Origin: Pseudoduganella violaceinigra DSM 15887
GTDB taxonomy: Bacteria; Pseudomonadota; Gammaproteobacteria; Burkholderiales; Burkholderiaceae_D
Direction of reading: 5' to 3'
Assembly: GCF_000425385.1 (NCBI RefSeq)
Contig: NZ_AUDI01000009.1
Location: 248,001 to 312,000, forward strand
Length of the DNA: 64,000 nt
The notes beneath the pieces were generated by a model. The model worked only from the letters and a program-made list of their open reading frames with translations. It ran no database searches and was not told the origin of the DNA. Made by a program: the position numbers and the translations under genes. How positions within the stretch are numbered: the stretch's first letter is position 1; each line of letters opens with the position of its first letter. This document shows, one piece after another, positions 1 through 7,717 of the stretch.

Positions 1-411
1 GCTTTCGAGCAAGCCGGCCTCATCTTTGAGAACAACTGCGGCATTGCCCGATCCACCGTATCGGACAACCTGTTCGCGCGTGAACGGCTGGGCTCCACCG
101 GCCTGGGTCACGGCGTGGCGGTGCCGCACGGGCGCATCAAGGGTTCCAAGAGCCTGAAGGCGCCGCTGGCCGCCTTCGTCCGCCTGGCCGAGCCGATTCC
201 TTTCGAATCGCCGGACGGCAAACCGGTGAACCTGCTGTTTTTCCTGCTCATTCCCGACCACGTGACGCAGCAGCACCTCGAAATCCTGTCCGAGATCGCG
301 GAAATGTTCTCGGACGACGCCTTCCGCCAGGCCCTGACGGAAGACCCGGACCCGAAGTCGGTCTACAGCCGCATCGTCAACTGGCAGCCTAGCCTGCAAG
401 CGGCGGGTTGA
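1..411 (+). CDS. ptsN: PTS IIA-like nitrogen regulatory protein PtsN (5' end outside window)
   Basis: The reading frame is open from base 1, so the start lies upstream of the window. The 136 visible residues match the EIIA-Ntr fold. The block [12 protein letters not shown] carries the phosphorylatable histidine, encoded at 127-129. In this family the histidine accepts phosphate from NPr in the PEP-PtsP-NPr-PtsN relay, which tunes potassium and nitrogen responses rather than transporting sugar. The stop codon overlaps the upstream edge of hprK, and ptsN-hprK-rapZ form one plus-strand operon. Family identity is firm; only about a dozen N-terminal residues appear to be missing. Confidence 0.93.
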   Translation, partial: AFEQAGLIFENNCGIARSTVSDNLFARERLGSTGLGHGVAVPHGRIKGSKSLKAPLAAFVRLAEPIPFESPDGKPVNLLFFLLIPDHVTQQHLEILSEIAEMFSDDAFRQALTEDPDPKSVYSRIVNWQPSLQAAG

Positions 412-413
412 AC

Positions 414-1349
414 ATGCTGCAAACGCCGCTGACGATCCAGAGACTGTACGACGACAATCGCGAAACCCTGCAGCTGGGCTGGTTCGCCGGTTTTCCCGGC
501 GGCGAGCGGCTGATCTCCGGCGATGTGGCATCGGCGGCCGACCAGGTCGGCCACCTGAATACCATTCACCCCGGCCGCATCCAGGTATTCGGCCACCAGG
601 AAATCAATTACTACCAGCGCCTCAAATCGCTGACGCGCGCCCATGTGATCGGCGAGCTGATTGCGGGCGGCCCGCCGGCGCTGATCATCGCGCAAGGCCT
701 GGAGACGCCGCCCGACATCCTGGCGATCTGCGACGAAAAGAATATCCCGTTGTTCTCCACGCCGCTGCCGGCGGCGCAGGTGATCGACTTCCTGCGCGTC
801 TACCTGTCCAAGAAACTGGCGCAGCGCATCATCATGCACGGCGTGTTCATGGACGTGCTGGGCGTGGGCGTGCTGATTACCGGCGACTCCGGCCTCGGCA
901 AATCCGAGCTGGGACTTGAATTGATTTCACGTTCGCACGGCCTGGTGGCCGACGACGCGGTGGAGTTCGCCCGCATCGCGCCCAATATGATCGAAGGCCG
1001 CTGCCCGCCGCTGCTGCAAAACCTGCTGGAAGTGCGCGGCCTGGGCCTGCTCGATATCAAGGCGATCTTCGGCGAGACCGCCGTGCGCCGCAAAATGCGC
1101 CTGAAGCTGATCGTGCACCTGGTGCGCCGCTCGGCGCTGGAGGAGGAAGTGGAACGCCTGCCGTTCCAGTTCCCGACCGAAGACGTGCTCGGGCTGCCCA
1201 TCCGCAAGGTCGTGATTCCCGTGGCGGCCGGCCGCAACATCGCGGTGCTGCTGGAGGCGGCGGTACGCAACACCATCTTGCAATTGCGCGGCATCGACAC
1301 GCTGCAGGAATTCATGGAGCGCCAACGCCAGGCAATGTCCGGTGACTGA
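414..1349 (+). CDS. hprK: HPr kinase/phosphorylase HprK
   Basis: Bifunctional serine kinase/phosphorylase that acts on HPr-type phosphocarriers. The 311-residue product has an N-terminal regulatory domain (about 1-130) and a C-terminal kinase domain. The Walker A motif GDSGLGKS is at residues 157-164, a conserved MHGVFMD histidine is at 142, and the family signature [10 protein letters not shown] follows the P-loop. A TTG two codons upstream (408) is also in frame, but the ATG at 414 gives the family's usual MLQT-type N-terminus. It begins directly after ptsN, so the two are probably translationally coupled. In betaproteobacteria the protein accompanies an incomplete PTS and is thought to have a regulatory role. 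Confidence 0.95.
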   Translation: MLQTPLTIQRLYDDNRETLQLGWFAGFPGGERLISGDVASAADQVGHLNTIHPGRIQVFGHQEINYYQRLKSLTRAHVIGELIAGGPPALIIAQGLETPPDILAICDEKNIPLFSTPLPAAQVIDFLRVYLSKKLAQRIIMHGVFMDVLGVGVLITGDSGLGKSELGLELISRSHGLVADDAVEFARIAPNMIEGRCPPLLQNLLEVRGLGLLDIKAIFGETAVRRKMRLKLIVHLVRRSALEEEVERLPFQFPTEDVLGLPIRKVVIPVAAGRNIAVLLEAAVRNTILQLRGIDTLQEFMERQRQAMSGD

Positions 1350-1375
1350 TACGGACTAATGGTACTATCGGTCAT

Positions 1376-2239
1376 ATGCGAATCGTCCTCATTACCGGGA
1401 TTTCCGGCTCCGGCAAATCCGTTGCGCTGAACGTGCTCGAAGACACCGGCTACTACTGTGTCGACAACCTGCCCCCCGCGCTGCTGCCCGACCTGGTTGA
1501 GCGCCTTGCCGTTGAGGGCACCGATGCGCTGGCAGTGGCGGTCGACGCGCGCAGCGCCTCCAGCCTTGCCAACCTGCCGGGCGAATTCCGCAAGCTGAAG
1601 GAAGACGGGCACGAAGTCAAAGTGATTTTCCTCACCGCGAACACCCATTCGCTGGTGGCGCGCTTTTCCGAAACACGCCGCAGCCATCCGCTGTCGCACG
1701 AGATTCGACCGGGCCAGAACCCTACGGCACGCCGCACGCTGATTGAAAGCATCGCCGAAGAACGCGAGCGCCTGTCGGCCATCCAGCAGCTTGGCCACGT
1801 GATCGACACGTCGGAAATGAGCGCCAACAAGCTGCGCGCATGGATCAAGGACCTGGTGCAAAGCGAGAACGCGCCGTTGACGCTGCTGTTCGAATCCTTC
1901 GCATTCAAGCTCGGCGTGCCGCTCGACGCGGACTTCGTGTTCGACGTGCGCGCCATCCCGAATCCTTATTACGACCTCGCACTGCGCCCATTGAACGGAC
2001 GCGATGCCCCGGTGATCGCCTTCCTCGATGCGCAGGAAAGCGCCGAAGAGATGTTCCAGGATATCAAAGGCTTCGTCAGCAAATGGCTGCCGCATTTCAA
2101 GCGCGACAACCGTTCCTACTTGACGGTGGCCGTTGGGTGCACCGGCGGCCAGCATCGCTCGGTGTATATGGCCGAACGCCTGGCCAGGCACTTCGCTCCA
2201 GCCGAAACCGTGGTGCTGCGCCATCGCGAACAATCCTGA
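1376..2239 (+). CDS. rapZ: RNase adapter/nucleotide-binding protein RapZ
   Basis: 287-residue P-loop protein of the RapZ (YvcJ) family. The Walker A motif GISGSGKS is near residue 8 and a Walker B-like VDNLPP segment follows. The C-terminal half keeps the conserved [16 protein letters not shown] segment, shaped like a phosphatase cysteine/arginine loop. In enterobacteria RapZ senses glucosamine-6-phosphate and directs RNase E to the sRNA GlmZ; whether that circuit exists here is not visible. It lies 26 bp after hprK in the same operon and ends 6 bp before a convergent GNAT gene. Confidence 0.95.
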   Translation: MRIVLITGISGSGKSVALNVLEDTGYYCVDNLPPALLPDLVERLAVEGTDALAVAVDARSASSLANLPGEFRKLKEDGHEVKVIFLTANTHSLVARFSETRRSHPLSHEIRPGQNPTARRTLIESIAEERERLSAIQQLGHVIDTSEMSANKLRAWIKDLVQSENAPLTLLFESFAFKLGVPLDADFVFDVRAIPNPYYDLALRPLNGRDAPVIAFLDAQESAEEMFQDIKGFVSKWLPHFKRDNRSYLTVAVGCTGGQHRSVYMAERLARHFAPAETVVLRHREQS

Positions 2240-2245
2240 AGCGGC

Positions 2246-2740
2246 TCACTCCAGGCGCAGCTGCCAATAGCTGACGTCGATCCAGCGGCCGAACTTGCGG
2301 CCGACTTCCTTGAACGCGCCGACCGGCTGGAAGCCCATCTTCCGATGCAGGCCGACGCTGGCATCGTTCGGCAATGCCACGCCGCCGATCACCAGGTGCA
2401 CGCCGCTCTGGCGCAACAGTTCGAACAGGTGCTGGTACAGCTTGCGTGCCAAACCCCGACCGCGCGCTTCCTGCTGCAGGTAGATCGAACTCTCGACCGA
2501 AAAGCGATAGGCGGAACGTTCCTTCCATTTGCTGGCATAGGCATAGCCGAGGACTTTGCCGTCCTGCTCGATGACCAGCCAGGGCAGCTTGGACGAAATC
2601 ACTTTGGCGATGCGGACGGCCATCACATCGGCGCCGACTTCCGCTTCTTCAAACGTGATCGTGCTGCTTGCAACGTAGTGGTTGTAGATGGCCGCGATGG
2701 CGGCGGCGTCGGCCGGATGGGCTGAGCGGATGAGGGTCAT
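2246..2740 (-). CDS. GNAT N-acetyltransferase, phosphinothricin acetyltransferase-like
   Basis: 164-residue single-domain GNAT protein. The N-terminus (IRSAHPADAAAIAAIYNHYV, followed by a TFEE motif) is typical of the Pat/Bar/MnaT group, which acetylates phosphinothricin, methionine sulfoximine or related amino acids. The acetyl-CoA pyrophosphate-binding loop is visible as EARGRGLARKL, and the C-terminal GFQPVG/F segment matches the family's end. The exact substrate cannot be read from sequence. It stands alone on the minus strand, convergent with rapZ. Confidence 0.85.
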   Translation of the reverse strand: MTLIRSAHPADAAAIAAIYNHYVASSTITFEEAEVGADVMAVRIAKVISSKLPWLVIEQDGKVLGYAYASKWKERSAYRFSVESSIYLQQEARGRGLARKLYQHLFELLRQSGVHLVIGGVALPNDASVGLHRKMGFQPVGAFKEVGRKFGRWIDVSYWQLRLE

Positions 2741-2817
2741 GGGCGCTTGGGTAAAGTGAATGACCCAAGCTGTTCAGCAAGATGCGGGCCAGCCGCCGGC
2801 CGGCCCTGTGCACCAAA

Positions 2818-3192
2818 TTAATCCAACCAGTGCACCACTTCGATCGTATGCTGGTCCGGATCGGTGATCATCGTTCCAAAATAGCGCTCGTTGACATCGG
2901 GGCGCAGGCCCGGCTTGCGCAGCGATGCCGCGCCCTGCGCCATGGCATTGGCGTGGAAGGCATGCGTCGCCAGCTGCGACGATGCCCTGATGGCGATATG
3001 CCCGCGCTGACCCACCAGGGGCGCATCGCCCTGCGCCGGGTAGATTGCGAAGGCCCAATGGCCGTCGGCGCCGAAAATGGCCTGTCCTTCATCCTGGTGC
3101 TGCACGCTGTAGCCCAGGGGCTCCAGGCAGGCTTTGTAGAACGCCACAGCGCGCGGCAGGTCGCGGGTGGCGATGGATACGTGGTCAATCAT
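2818..3192 (-). CDS. VOC-superfamily (glyoxalase/bleomycin-resistance-like) protein
   Basis: 124-residue protein made of one vicinal-oxygen-chelate domain. It opens with MIDHVSIATRDLPRAVAFY, the usual first beta-alpha unit with a metal-ligand histidine at residue 4. It ends with DPDQHTIEVVHW, which holds the usual C-terminal glutamate ligand. A GHIAIRA strand in the middle supplies another histidine. The fold assignment is secure, but members range from glyoxalase to dioxygenase to antibiotic-binding protein, so no reaction is assigned. It is probably monocistronic and diverges from the gene at 3330. Confidence 0.8.
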   Translation of the reverse strand: MIDHVSIATRDLPRAVAFYKACLEPLGYSVQHQDEGQAIFGADGHWAFAIYPAQGDAPLVGQRGHIAIRASSQLATHAFHANAMAQGAASLRKPGLRPDVNERYFGTMITDPDQHTIEVVHWLD

Positions 3193-3329
3193 GATGCGCT
3201 CCTTTCAAACAGCGAGTGGTCATCATATGTTGACGCCGCGAAACGATTTCCCGAATTAACCGAAGGCAGCGGGAAATTTTCCCACGCCGTGCTAGCATCG
3301 ACTCCATGCCATGGATCACGCCTTAGCGA

Positions 3330-3797
3330 ATGCCCACATTCACCATCCGCACCGAACTGGCGGTCACGCCGGAAGCGTTCTGGCGCCGCATGTCCATGAA
3401 CGCCGTCAATGCCGAACTGCGGCCGCTGGTGAGCATGACCGCCCCGGCGGCATGGAGGAATTGTCCAGTGGAGCAGTGGGCTGCCGGCCCGGTCTTGTTC
3501 CGCAGTGTGATCCTGCTGTTCGGGCTCATCCCGGTCGATGTGCACTCGCTGCGGCTGGCCCAGATCATTCCCGCGCGCGGCTTCCTGGAACGTTCCCACT
3601 CGTGGTGCAACAAGGTTTGGCAACACGAACGCACCACCGAACGCAGCGACGCCGGCTGCGTGGTCACCGATACGCTTACGGTACAAGGCCGGATTCCTTT
3701 CCTCGCGGCGCTGCTCATGCCGATGTACCGCGCTGTCTTCCGCCACCGCCACCATCGCCTGAAAGCGATGTATGGCCACGTTCCTTTCGAGCCCTGA
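3330..3797 (+). CDS. SRPBCC-like (START/Bet v 1 fold) hypothetical protein
   Basis: 155-residue protein. The layout suggests the SRPBCC lipid/small-ligand-binding fold: an opening beta strand (FTIRTELAVTPEAFW), a central region rich in beta strands, and a long C-terminal amphipathic helix preceded by DTLTVQGRIPF (residues about 118-150, ending RHRHHRLKAMYG). There is no signal peptide. Function is unknown; relatives are often annotated as polyketide cyclase-like. The assignment rests on pattern only and is tentative. The ATG at 3330 is the first in frame and has no strong ribosome-binding site. Confidence 0.65.
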   Translation: MPTFTIRTELAVTPEAFWRRMSMNAVNAELRPLVSMTAPAAWRNCPVEQWAAGPVLFRSVILLFGLIPVDVHSLRLAQIIPARGFLERSHSWCNKVWQHERTTERSDAGCVVTDTLTVQGRIPFLAALLMPMYRAVFRHRHHRLKAMYGHVPFEP

Positions 3798-3897
3798 TCA
3801 GATGACCCGTCCTCGCCGATACCGAACTCGGTAGCAACAAACATTCTGTTGCAATCAAAATTACTGCAGACTGGATTTTTTGATCTATTATCTGCTT

Positions 3898-4227
3898 ATG
3901 GCGATCTCACTACTTCTTGCTGCGGCGCTGGGCGCTGCACCTCCGGAGCCGGATCCAATCTGGCGTTGCACGGCCGCACACTACGGCGCCTTCGTGTCGC
4001 CTTCGGGCACCCGCGAAAAGTGGCCGACGGTGCCCAAGCTGCCGGAAAGCTTGCGCGACACGCGGCATATCGCGCTCAATTCGCCGGGCATGCTGCCTGG
4101 CGGCCGGGCGCACATGATGTACGTCGATAGCGCCGCCAAGGTTGTCTATATCCTCCAGACTTCGGGGCCTGCCGACAGCGAAGTTGTATTCGGGCCTTTG
4201 CCGCCTGTCGACTGCCCGAAAGAATAG
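3898..4227 (+). CDS. Small predicted exported hypothetical protein
   Basis: I do not recognise this protein. It is 109 residues long and begins with a hydrophobic stretch (MAISLLLAAALGA) that looks like a short signal peptide, cleaved before APPEPD. The mature part has one cysteine near its N-terminus (IWRC) and one near its C-terminus (VDCPKE), which could form a disulfide. An in-frame TTG at 3880 would add six residues. The stop codon overlaps the GTG start of the next gene, so the two are translationally coupled. It may be a periplasmic or surface protein working with the two membrane proteins that follow. Confidence 0.55.
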   Translation: MAISLLLAAALGAAPPEPDPIWRCTAAHYGAFVSPSGTREKWPTVPKLPESLRDTRHIALNSPGMLPGGRAHMMYVDSAAKVVYILQTSGPADSEVVFGPLPPVDCPKE

Positions 4228-4805
4228 TGGGCAGGCTGCGCGCCTGCCTGTTGGTAGCCGCGGGGCTGGCGGTGCTATGGCTCGTCACCGAGTTCCTGGC
4301 GCGCTGGCTTGGCACACATCGCAAGCTGACCTTCCTGGCCGTCATGCTGTGCACATCGGGACTGCTGTCCGTGATTATTGCCCTGCAAAAGCGCACGCTG
4401 CGCAGCCGCCTGCTTCAGATGCCGGAGCAGGAACGGAAGGCCCTCGCGCGCATTTCCGATGACGTGAAATTTGCCTTGCCCAAGGCGGGCGTAGCGCAGG
4501 TCAGAAATACTGTCATTGCGGGCAAGATCCTGGTCAATGGTCCGCTCCTGCCTTTGATGCTGGGGCCTTTCCTCATCATGCAAACCTGCTTCGCGATCGA
4601 GCCGCCGCTTCCGCAATTCCTTGCGCTTGGCGCCGGTTTTACGGCGGCCTGGCTTTGGTGGTCGGTCTCGGTTTACCATTGGCGGCGCTGGGCCCGGTCG
4701 CGCGGCATGTCGGCCGCTGAAGTGCAGTACCACGGCGAAGGGGCCAACCTGCTTTGGCCGCGCGGGCATTTTTTCGAACGTACGGAATGGAAACACAGAA
4801 ATTGA
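4227..4805 (+). CDS. Hypothetical four-helix membrane protein
   Basis: Unrecognised 192-residue protein with a GTG start overlapping the preceding stop codon. Two hydrophobic helices lie at about residues 5-50. A soluble, charged segment (QMPEQERKALARISDDVKF) follows, then two further helices at about 107-155. The C-terminus is basic and aromatic (YHWRRWARSRG). It overlaps the start of the next small membrane gene by 19 bp, so three genes in a row (3898-5098) are tightly packed. No enzymatic motif is visible. Confidence 0.55.
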   Translation: MGRLRACLLVAAGLAVLWLVTEFLARWLGTHRKLTFLAVMLCTSGLLSVIIALQKRTLRSRLLQMPEQERKALARISDDVKFALPKAGVAQVRNTVIAGKILVNGPLLPLMLGPFLIMQTCFAIEPPLPQFLALGAGFTAAWLWWSVSVYHWRRWARSRGMSAAEVQYHGEGANLLWPRGHFFERTEWKHRN

Positions 4806-5098
4806 AGAAATTGAGCCCGTTGCAGTCATTCATCCTGGCGATAGGATTCGCATGCGTCTGGTTCTTGGGCGTCATGCTCACCCTGCAAGGCCAGGAGCCG
4901 CGACCGCTCATGCATATCGTCATTTTGCTGGTGCCGCTGCTTGGATGCGGCGCTATCCAGTTCAGGGCCGGCCGCAATACGCCGCTCACCCCGGCGCGCA
5001 GGGTAATACAAATCTGCGTCGCCGCCATCCTGGCTCCAGTTCTCGCAACCGCGCTCATCTGGTTTGTTTTGTTTGTCGTCTTCGGACATAGCGAGTAA
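4787..5098 (+). CDS. Hypothetical small membrane protein
   Basis: Unrecognised 103-residue protein with three predicted transmembrane helices (about residues 12-31, 40-56 and 75-99) and short loops. I placed the start at the ATG at 4787 (METQKLKK) because it gives a short basic N-terminus before the first helix. An upstream in-frame start at 4754 would lie deeper inside the preceding gene. It is the third member of the packed cluster at 3898-5098, followed 6 bp later by the YdjM-like gene. Confidence 0.5.
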   Translation: METQKLKKLSPLQSFILAIGFACVWFLGVMLTLQGQEPRPLMHIVILLVPLLGCGAIQFRAGRNTPLTPARRVIQICVAAILAPVLATALIWFVLFVVFGHSE

Positions 5099-5104
5099 TC
5101 GAAC

Positions 5105-5647
5105 GTGCCCACCATCATTACCCATGCCGCGATTCCGCTGGCGATCGGCGTCACGCTCGGCCCAACGAGGATTTCAACTCGGCTGCTATTGGCCGGCATG
5201 TTTGCGGCGATGGCGCCGGACATGGACGTCGTCGCCTTCAAGCTCGGCATCGCTTACGCGGACCAATTCGGCCATCGCGGCGCCTCGCATTCCATCGCTT
5301 TTGCGCTGGCTTTGGGCGGACTGGCGGCACTGCTTGCGCCGTGGCTGCGCGCGAAACGCTGGGTCGCCTGGGCCTTTATTTCCACCGCCTGCGTCTCCCA
5401 TCCCCTGCTGGATATGTGCACCACCGGCGGCCTGGGCGCGGCCTTGCTTTGGCCATTCTCGGACCAGCGCCTGTTCTTTTCCACCCAGGTCATCCGCGTG
5501 TCGCCGCTGACGGTGCAGCGCTTCCTGAGCCCCGCCGGCCTGGCGGTCATCAAATCGGAGATGATGTGGGTCTGGCTGCCGTGTATCGCCCTGATGCTTG
5601 CAGCGCTTGCAGCGCGTCGAGCAGCCAGGACGCCGGCTGCCGGCTAA
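5105..5647 (+). CDS. YdjM/YbcI-type inner-membrane metal-dependent hydrolase
   Basis: 180-residue integral membrane protein of the DUF457 (YdjM) family. Conserved polar motifs sit within or next to the helices: THAAIP at the N-terminus, MAPDMDV, HRGASHS and SHPLLDM. These histidines and aspartates are the presumed metal ligands. Related enterobacterial proteins are SOS-regulated or called LexA-regulated hydrolases, but their substrate is not established. The start is a GTG at 5105. The gene lies 6 bp after the small membrane cluster and may share its transcript. Confidence 0.75.
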   Translation: MPTIITHAAIPLAIGVTLGPTRISTRLLLAGMFAAMAPDMDVVAFKLGIAYADQFGHRGASHSIAFALALGGLAALLAPWLRAKRWVAWAFISTACVSHPLLDMCTTGGLGAALLWPFSDQRLFFSTQVIRVSPLTVQRFLSPAGLAVIKSEMMWVWLPCIALMLAALAARRAARTPAAG

Positions 5648-5657
5648 CGGCCAGCGT

Positions 5658-6119
5658 CTACAGCGTCAGCTTGGTCTCGAACTTCGAGCAGTTCATCGCG
5701 AACAGGCTCTTGACGTTGATGACGTTGTGGTGGGAGGTGAAGACGCGGCGCGTAAAGGCGCTGTATTCCTCCATCGATTCCACCGTAACAATCAGGTGGA
5801 AATCGAACTCGCCGGCGACTTCGTAGCAGGACATGACCTCAGGGACCGCGCGCATGCGCTGTTCGAATTGCTTGAGGATGTCGGTGTTCTGCTTTTCCAG
5901 TTCGACCGAGACGAACACGGTCAGCGGCCGCCCGGCCGCCACGCGGTCCACCAGCGCCACAGCCTTCACCAGCACGCCGTCGTTGCGCAGCCTTTCGATG
6001 CGGCGCTGGCAGGTGGCGACCGATGAATGCACGCGCTCCGCAATTTCGCGCAGGGGGGTGCTGGCATCCTCCTGCAGGATATTCAGGATGCCGCGGTCGA
6101 TCCGGTCCAGATCCCTCAT
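5658..6119 (-). CDS. Lrp/AsnC-family transcriptional regulator
   Basis: 153-residue regulator. An N-terminal winged helix-turn-helix (MRDLDRIDRGILNILQEDAS, then TPLREIAERV...VATCQRRIERL) is followed by an AsnC/Lrp ligand-binding RAM domain whose core reads YEVAGEFDFHLIVTV. The start ATG at 6119 overlaps the TGA of the upstream acyl-CoA gene in an ATGA arrangement, so the two are co-translated. Lrp-family proteins usually sense an amino acid. The coupling to a valine-pathway-like enzyme suggests a branched-chain amino acid or derived effector, which is inference. Confidence 0.9.
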   Translation of the reverse strand: MRDLDRIDRGILNILQEDASTPLREIAERVHSSVATCQRRIERLRNDGVLVKAVALVDRVAAGRPLTVFVSVELEKQNTDILKQFEQRMRAVPEVMSCYEVAGEFDFHLIVTVESMEEYSAFTRRVFTSHHNVINVKSLFAMNCSKFETKLTL

Positions 6120-7201
6120 GCGAGATGGCGCAGCGGATGGGCCCAGGCCGGCCAGCACGGCTCGAAGAAGCGCGCCACCATGTCGGGCGTGACCTCGGGC
6201 AGCGCAGCGGGATTCCATTTCGGCTGGTTGTCCTTGTCGATCACCAGCGCGCGCACGCCTTCGAAAATCTCGCCGTGTTCGAAATTGCGGCGCACCAGGT
6301 TGCGCTCCATGCGCAGGCAATCGGACACGCCGAGGGACGCGCCGCGCTTCAGCAGTTCATGGGTCACGCACATCATCAGCGGTGAGCGCAGCTCCATCGC
6401 CTTGAGCGACTTCTGCGCGAAGGGATGGCTGTCGCCGCGCAGCGATTCCATGATGGCCGGCACCGAGCCCGCCGCGAAATGGCGGTCGATCAGGGCGCGC
6501 TGCGCCTCCAGTTCGCTGTCGCCGGCGAACGCGTTGTACGGGCCGGCAAAGACGGCAATCGCATCGCGCAGCGCCTTGCCGGGCGTGGCTTCGACCAGTG
6601 CGGTCAGCGCCGCCAGTTCGCTTTCCGGCACGAAGTAGTCGGCCAGGTCGAGGTAGAGCGCGTCGGCCGCGCCCACCGTCAGGCCGGTCAGGCCAAGCCA
6701 CATGCCCAGCTGCCCCGGCGCATGCGACAGGAAGTGGCTGCCGCCGACATCGGGGAACAAGCCGATATTCACTTCCGGCATGGCCATCTTGGTGCGGCCG
6801 GTGACGACGCGCACGCCGCAGTCCGGGCCGCCCTGGGCGATGCCCATGCCGCCGCCCATCACCACGCCGTCCATCAGGGCCACGTAAGGCTTGGGATAGA
6901 AATGGATCAAATGGTTCAGCGCATATTCCTCGCTGAAGAAGTCTTCCAGCAGCGCGCTGTCGCCTTGCGTATTGGCGCGGCCGACGTCGTAGAAGAAACG
7001 GATATCGCCGCCGGCGCACAGCGCGCGTTCGCTGGTGCTGCGCACCACGACGGCAGCCACCGAGGCATCGTCGCGCCATGCCAGCAGGGCCTGCGTCATC
7101 GCACGCACCATGCCGAGCGAAAGGGAGTTGAGTGCCTTGGGGCGGTCCAGCGTGATGAAGCCGGTGCCGTTCGAGAGTTGGATTTGGACGTGTTCGCTCA
7201 T
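6116..7201 (-). CDS. Enoyl-CoA hydratase/isomerase family, 3-hydroxyisobutyryl-CoA hydrolase-like
   Basis: 361-residue crotonase-fold protein. The oxyanion-hole segments are CAGGDIRFFYD and DGVVMGGGMGIA. The MPEVNIGLFPDVGGS motif and the long C-terminal extension match 3-hydroxyisobutyryl-CoA hydrolases rather than simple 250-residue enoyl-CoA hydratases. In valine degradation that enzyme releases free 3-hydroxyisobutyrate from its CoA ester. The remaining valine-pathway genes are not in the window. It is the first gene of a two-gene unit with the Lrp regulator. Annotation as a plain enoyl-CoA hydratase would be the alternative. Confidence 0.88.
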   Translation of the reverse strand: MSEHVQIQLSNGTGFITLDRPKALNSLSLGMVRAMTQALLAWRDDASVAAVVVRSTSERALCAGGDIRFFYDVGRANTQGDSALLEDFFSEEYALNHLIHFYPKPYVALMDGVVMGGGMGIAQGGPDCGVRVVTGRTKMAMPEVNIGLFPDVGGSHFLSHAPGQLGMWLGLTGLTVGAADALYLDLADYFVPESELAALTALVEATPGKALRDAIAVFAGPYNAFAGDSELEAQRALIDRHFAAGSVPAIMESLRGDSHPFAQKSLKAMELRSPLMMCVTHELLKRGASLGVSDCLRMERNLVRRNFEHGEIFEGVRALVIDKDNQPKWNPAALPEVTPDMVARFFEPCWPAWAHPLRHLA

Positions 7202-7241
7202 GCAAATATTCTAACGCAGACGCCACGCAAACAGCGGACGC

Positions 7242-7267
7242 AAAAAAGGGCGCCAATTGCGCCCTTA
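7242..7267 (-). terminator. Rho-independent terminator after hpf
   Basis: On the minus strand AAGGGCGC pairs with GCGCCCTT around a five-base loop and is followed by a run of T. It lies 23 bp beyond the hpf stop codon and closes the kdsD-to-hpf transcript before the divergently promoted acyl-CoA gene. Confidence 0.8.
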
Positions 7268-7289
7268 GGTGTGCTGCACGGCCATTCCT

Positions 7290-7649
7290 TTACATGGCGG
7301 TGGGGGGTGCCTCGTACGTATCCGGGAGATGCTTGATGGCCGCATGATTGTGGTTCTGCACACGGTCTTTGTACTTCATGACCTGGCGATCCAGTTTATC
7401 AATCAGGGTGTCGATGGCGGCGTAGAGATCTTGCGACAGGCTTTCGACGTACACAGTTTTGCCAGACATGCGCAGGTTAATTTCCGCTTTCTGGCGTTTC
7501 TCTTTCTCGGTGAGGTTATCTACAGTCAGGATGACAGCAATATCGATTACTTGATCGAAATGGCGCTTGACTCGTTCCAGCTTGTTCTGCACGTACTCGC
7601 GGATGGCTGGGGTCACTTCGACATGATGTCCACTGATGGTGAGATTCAT
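7290..7649 (-). CDS. hpf: Ribosome hibernation promoting factor (HPF/RaiA family)
   Basis: 119-residue protein of the sigma-54 modulation/HPF family. It begins [16 protein letters not shown] and carries the basic amphipathic helix ([14 protein letters not shown]) that sits in the ribosomal A/P region. It lacks the long-HPF C-terminal dimerisation domain, so 100S formation would need other factors. The ATG at 7649 was chosen because upstream in-frame residues do not resemble the family. It follows rpoN by 68 bp, as in most proteobacteria. Confidence 0.93.
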   Translation of the reverse strand: MNLTISGHHVEVTPAIREYVQNKLERVKRHFDQVIDIAVILTVDNLTEKEKRQKAEINLRMSGKTVYVESLSQDLYAAIDTLIDKLDRQVMKYKDRVQNHNHAAIKHLPDTYEAPPTAM

Positions 7650-7717
7650 ACACACTCCTAAAGATGATGTCGCTCTCGAGTTCGTGCATGCCAATGGCGC
7701 GCAGAGGAACCCATTCA

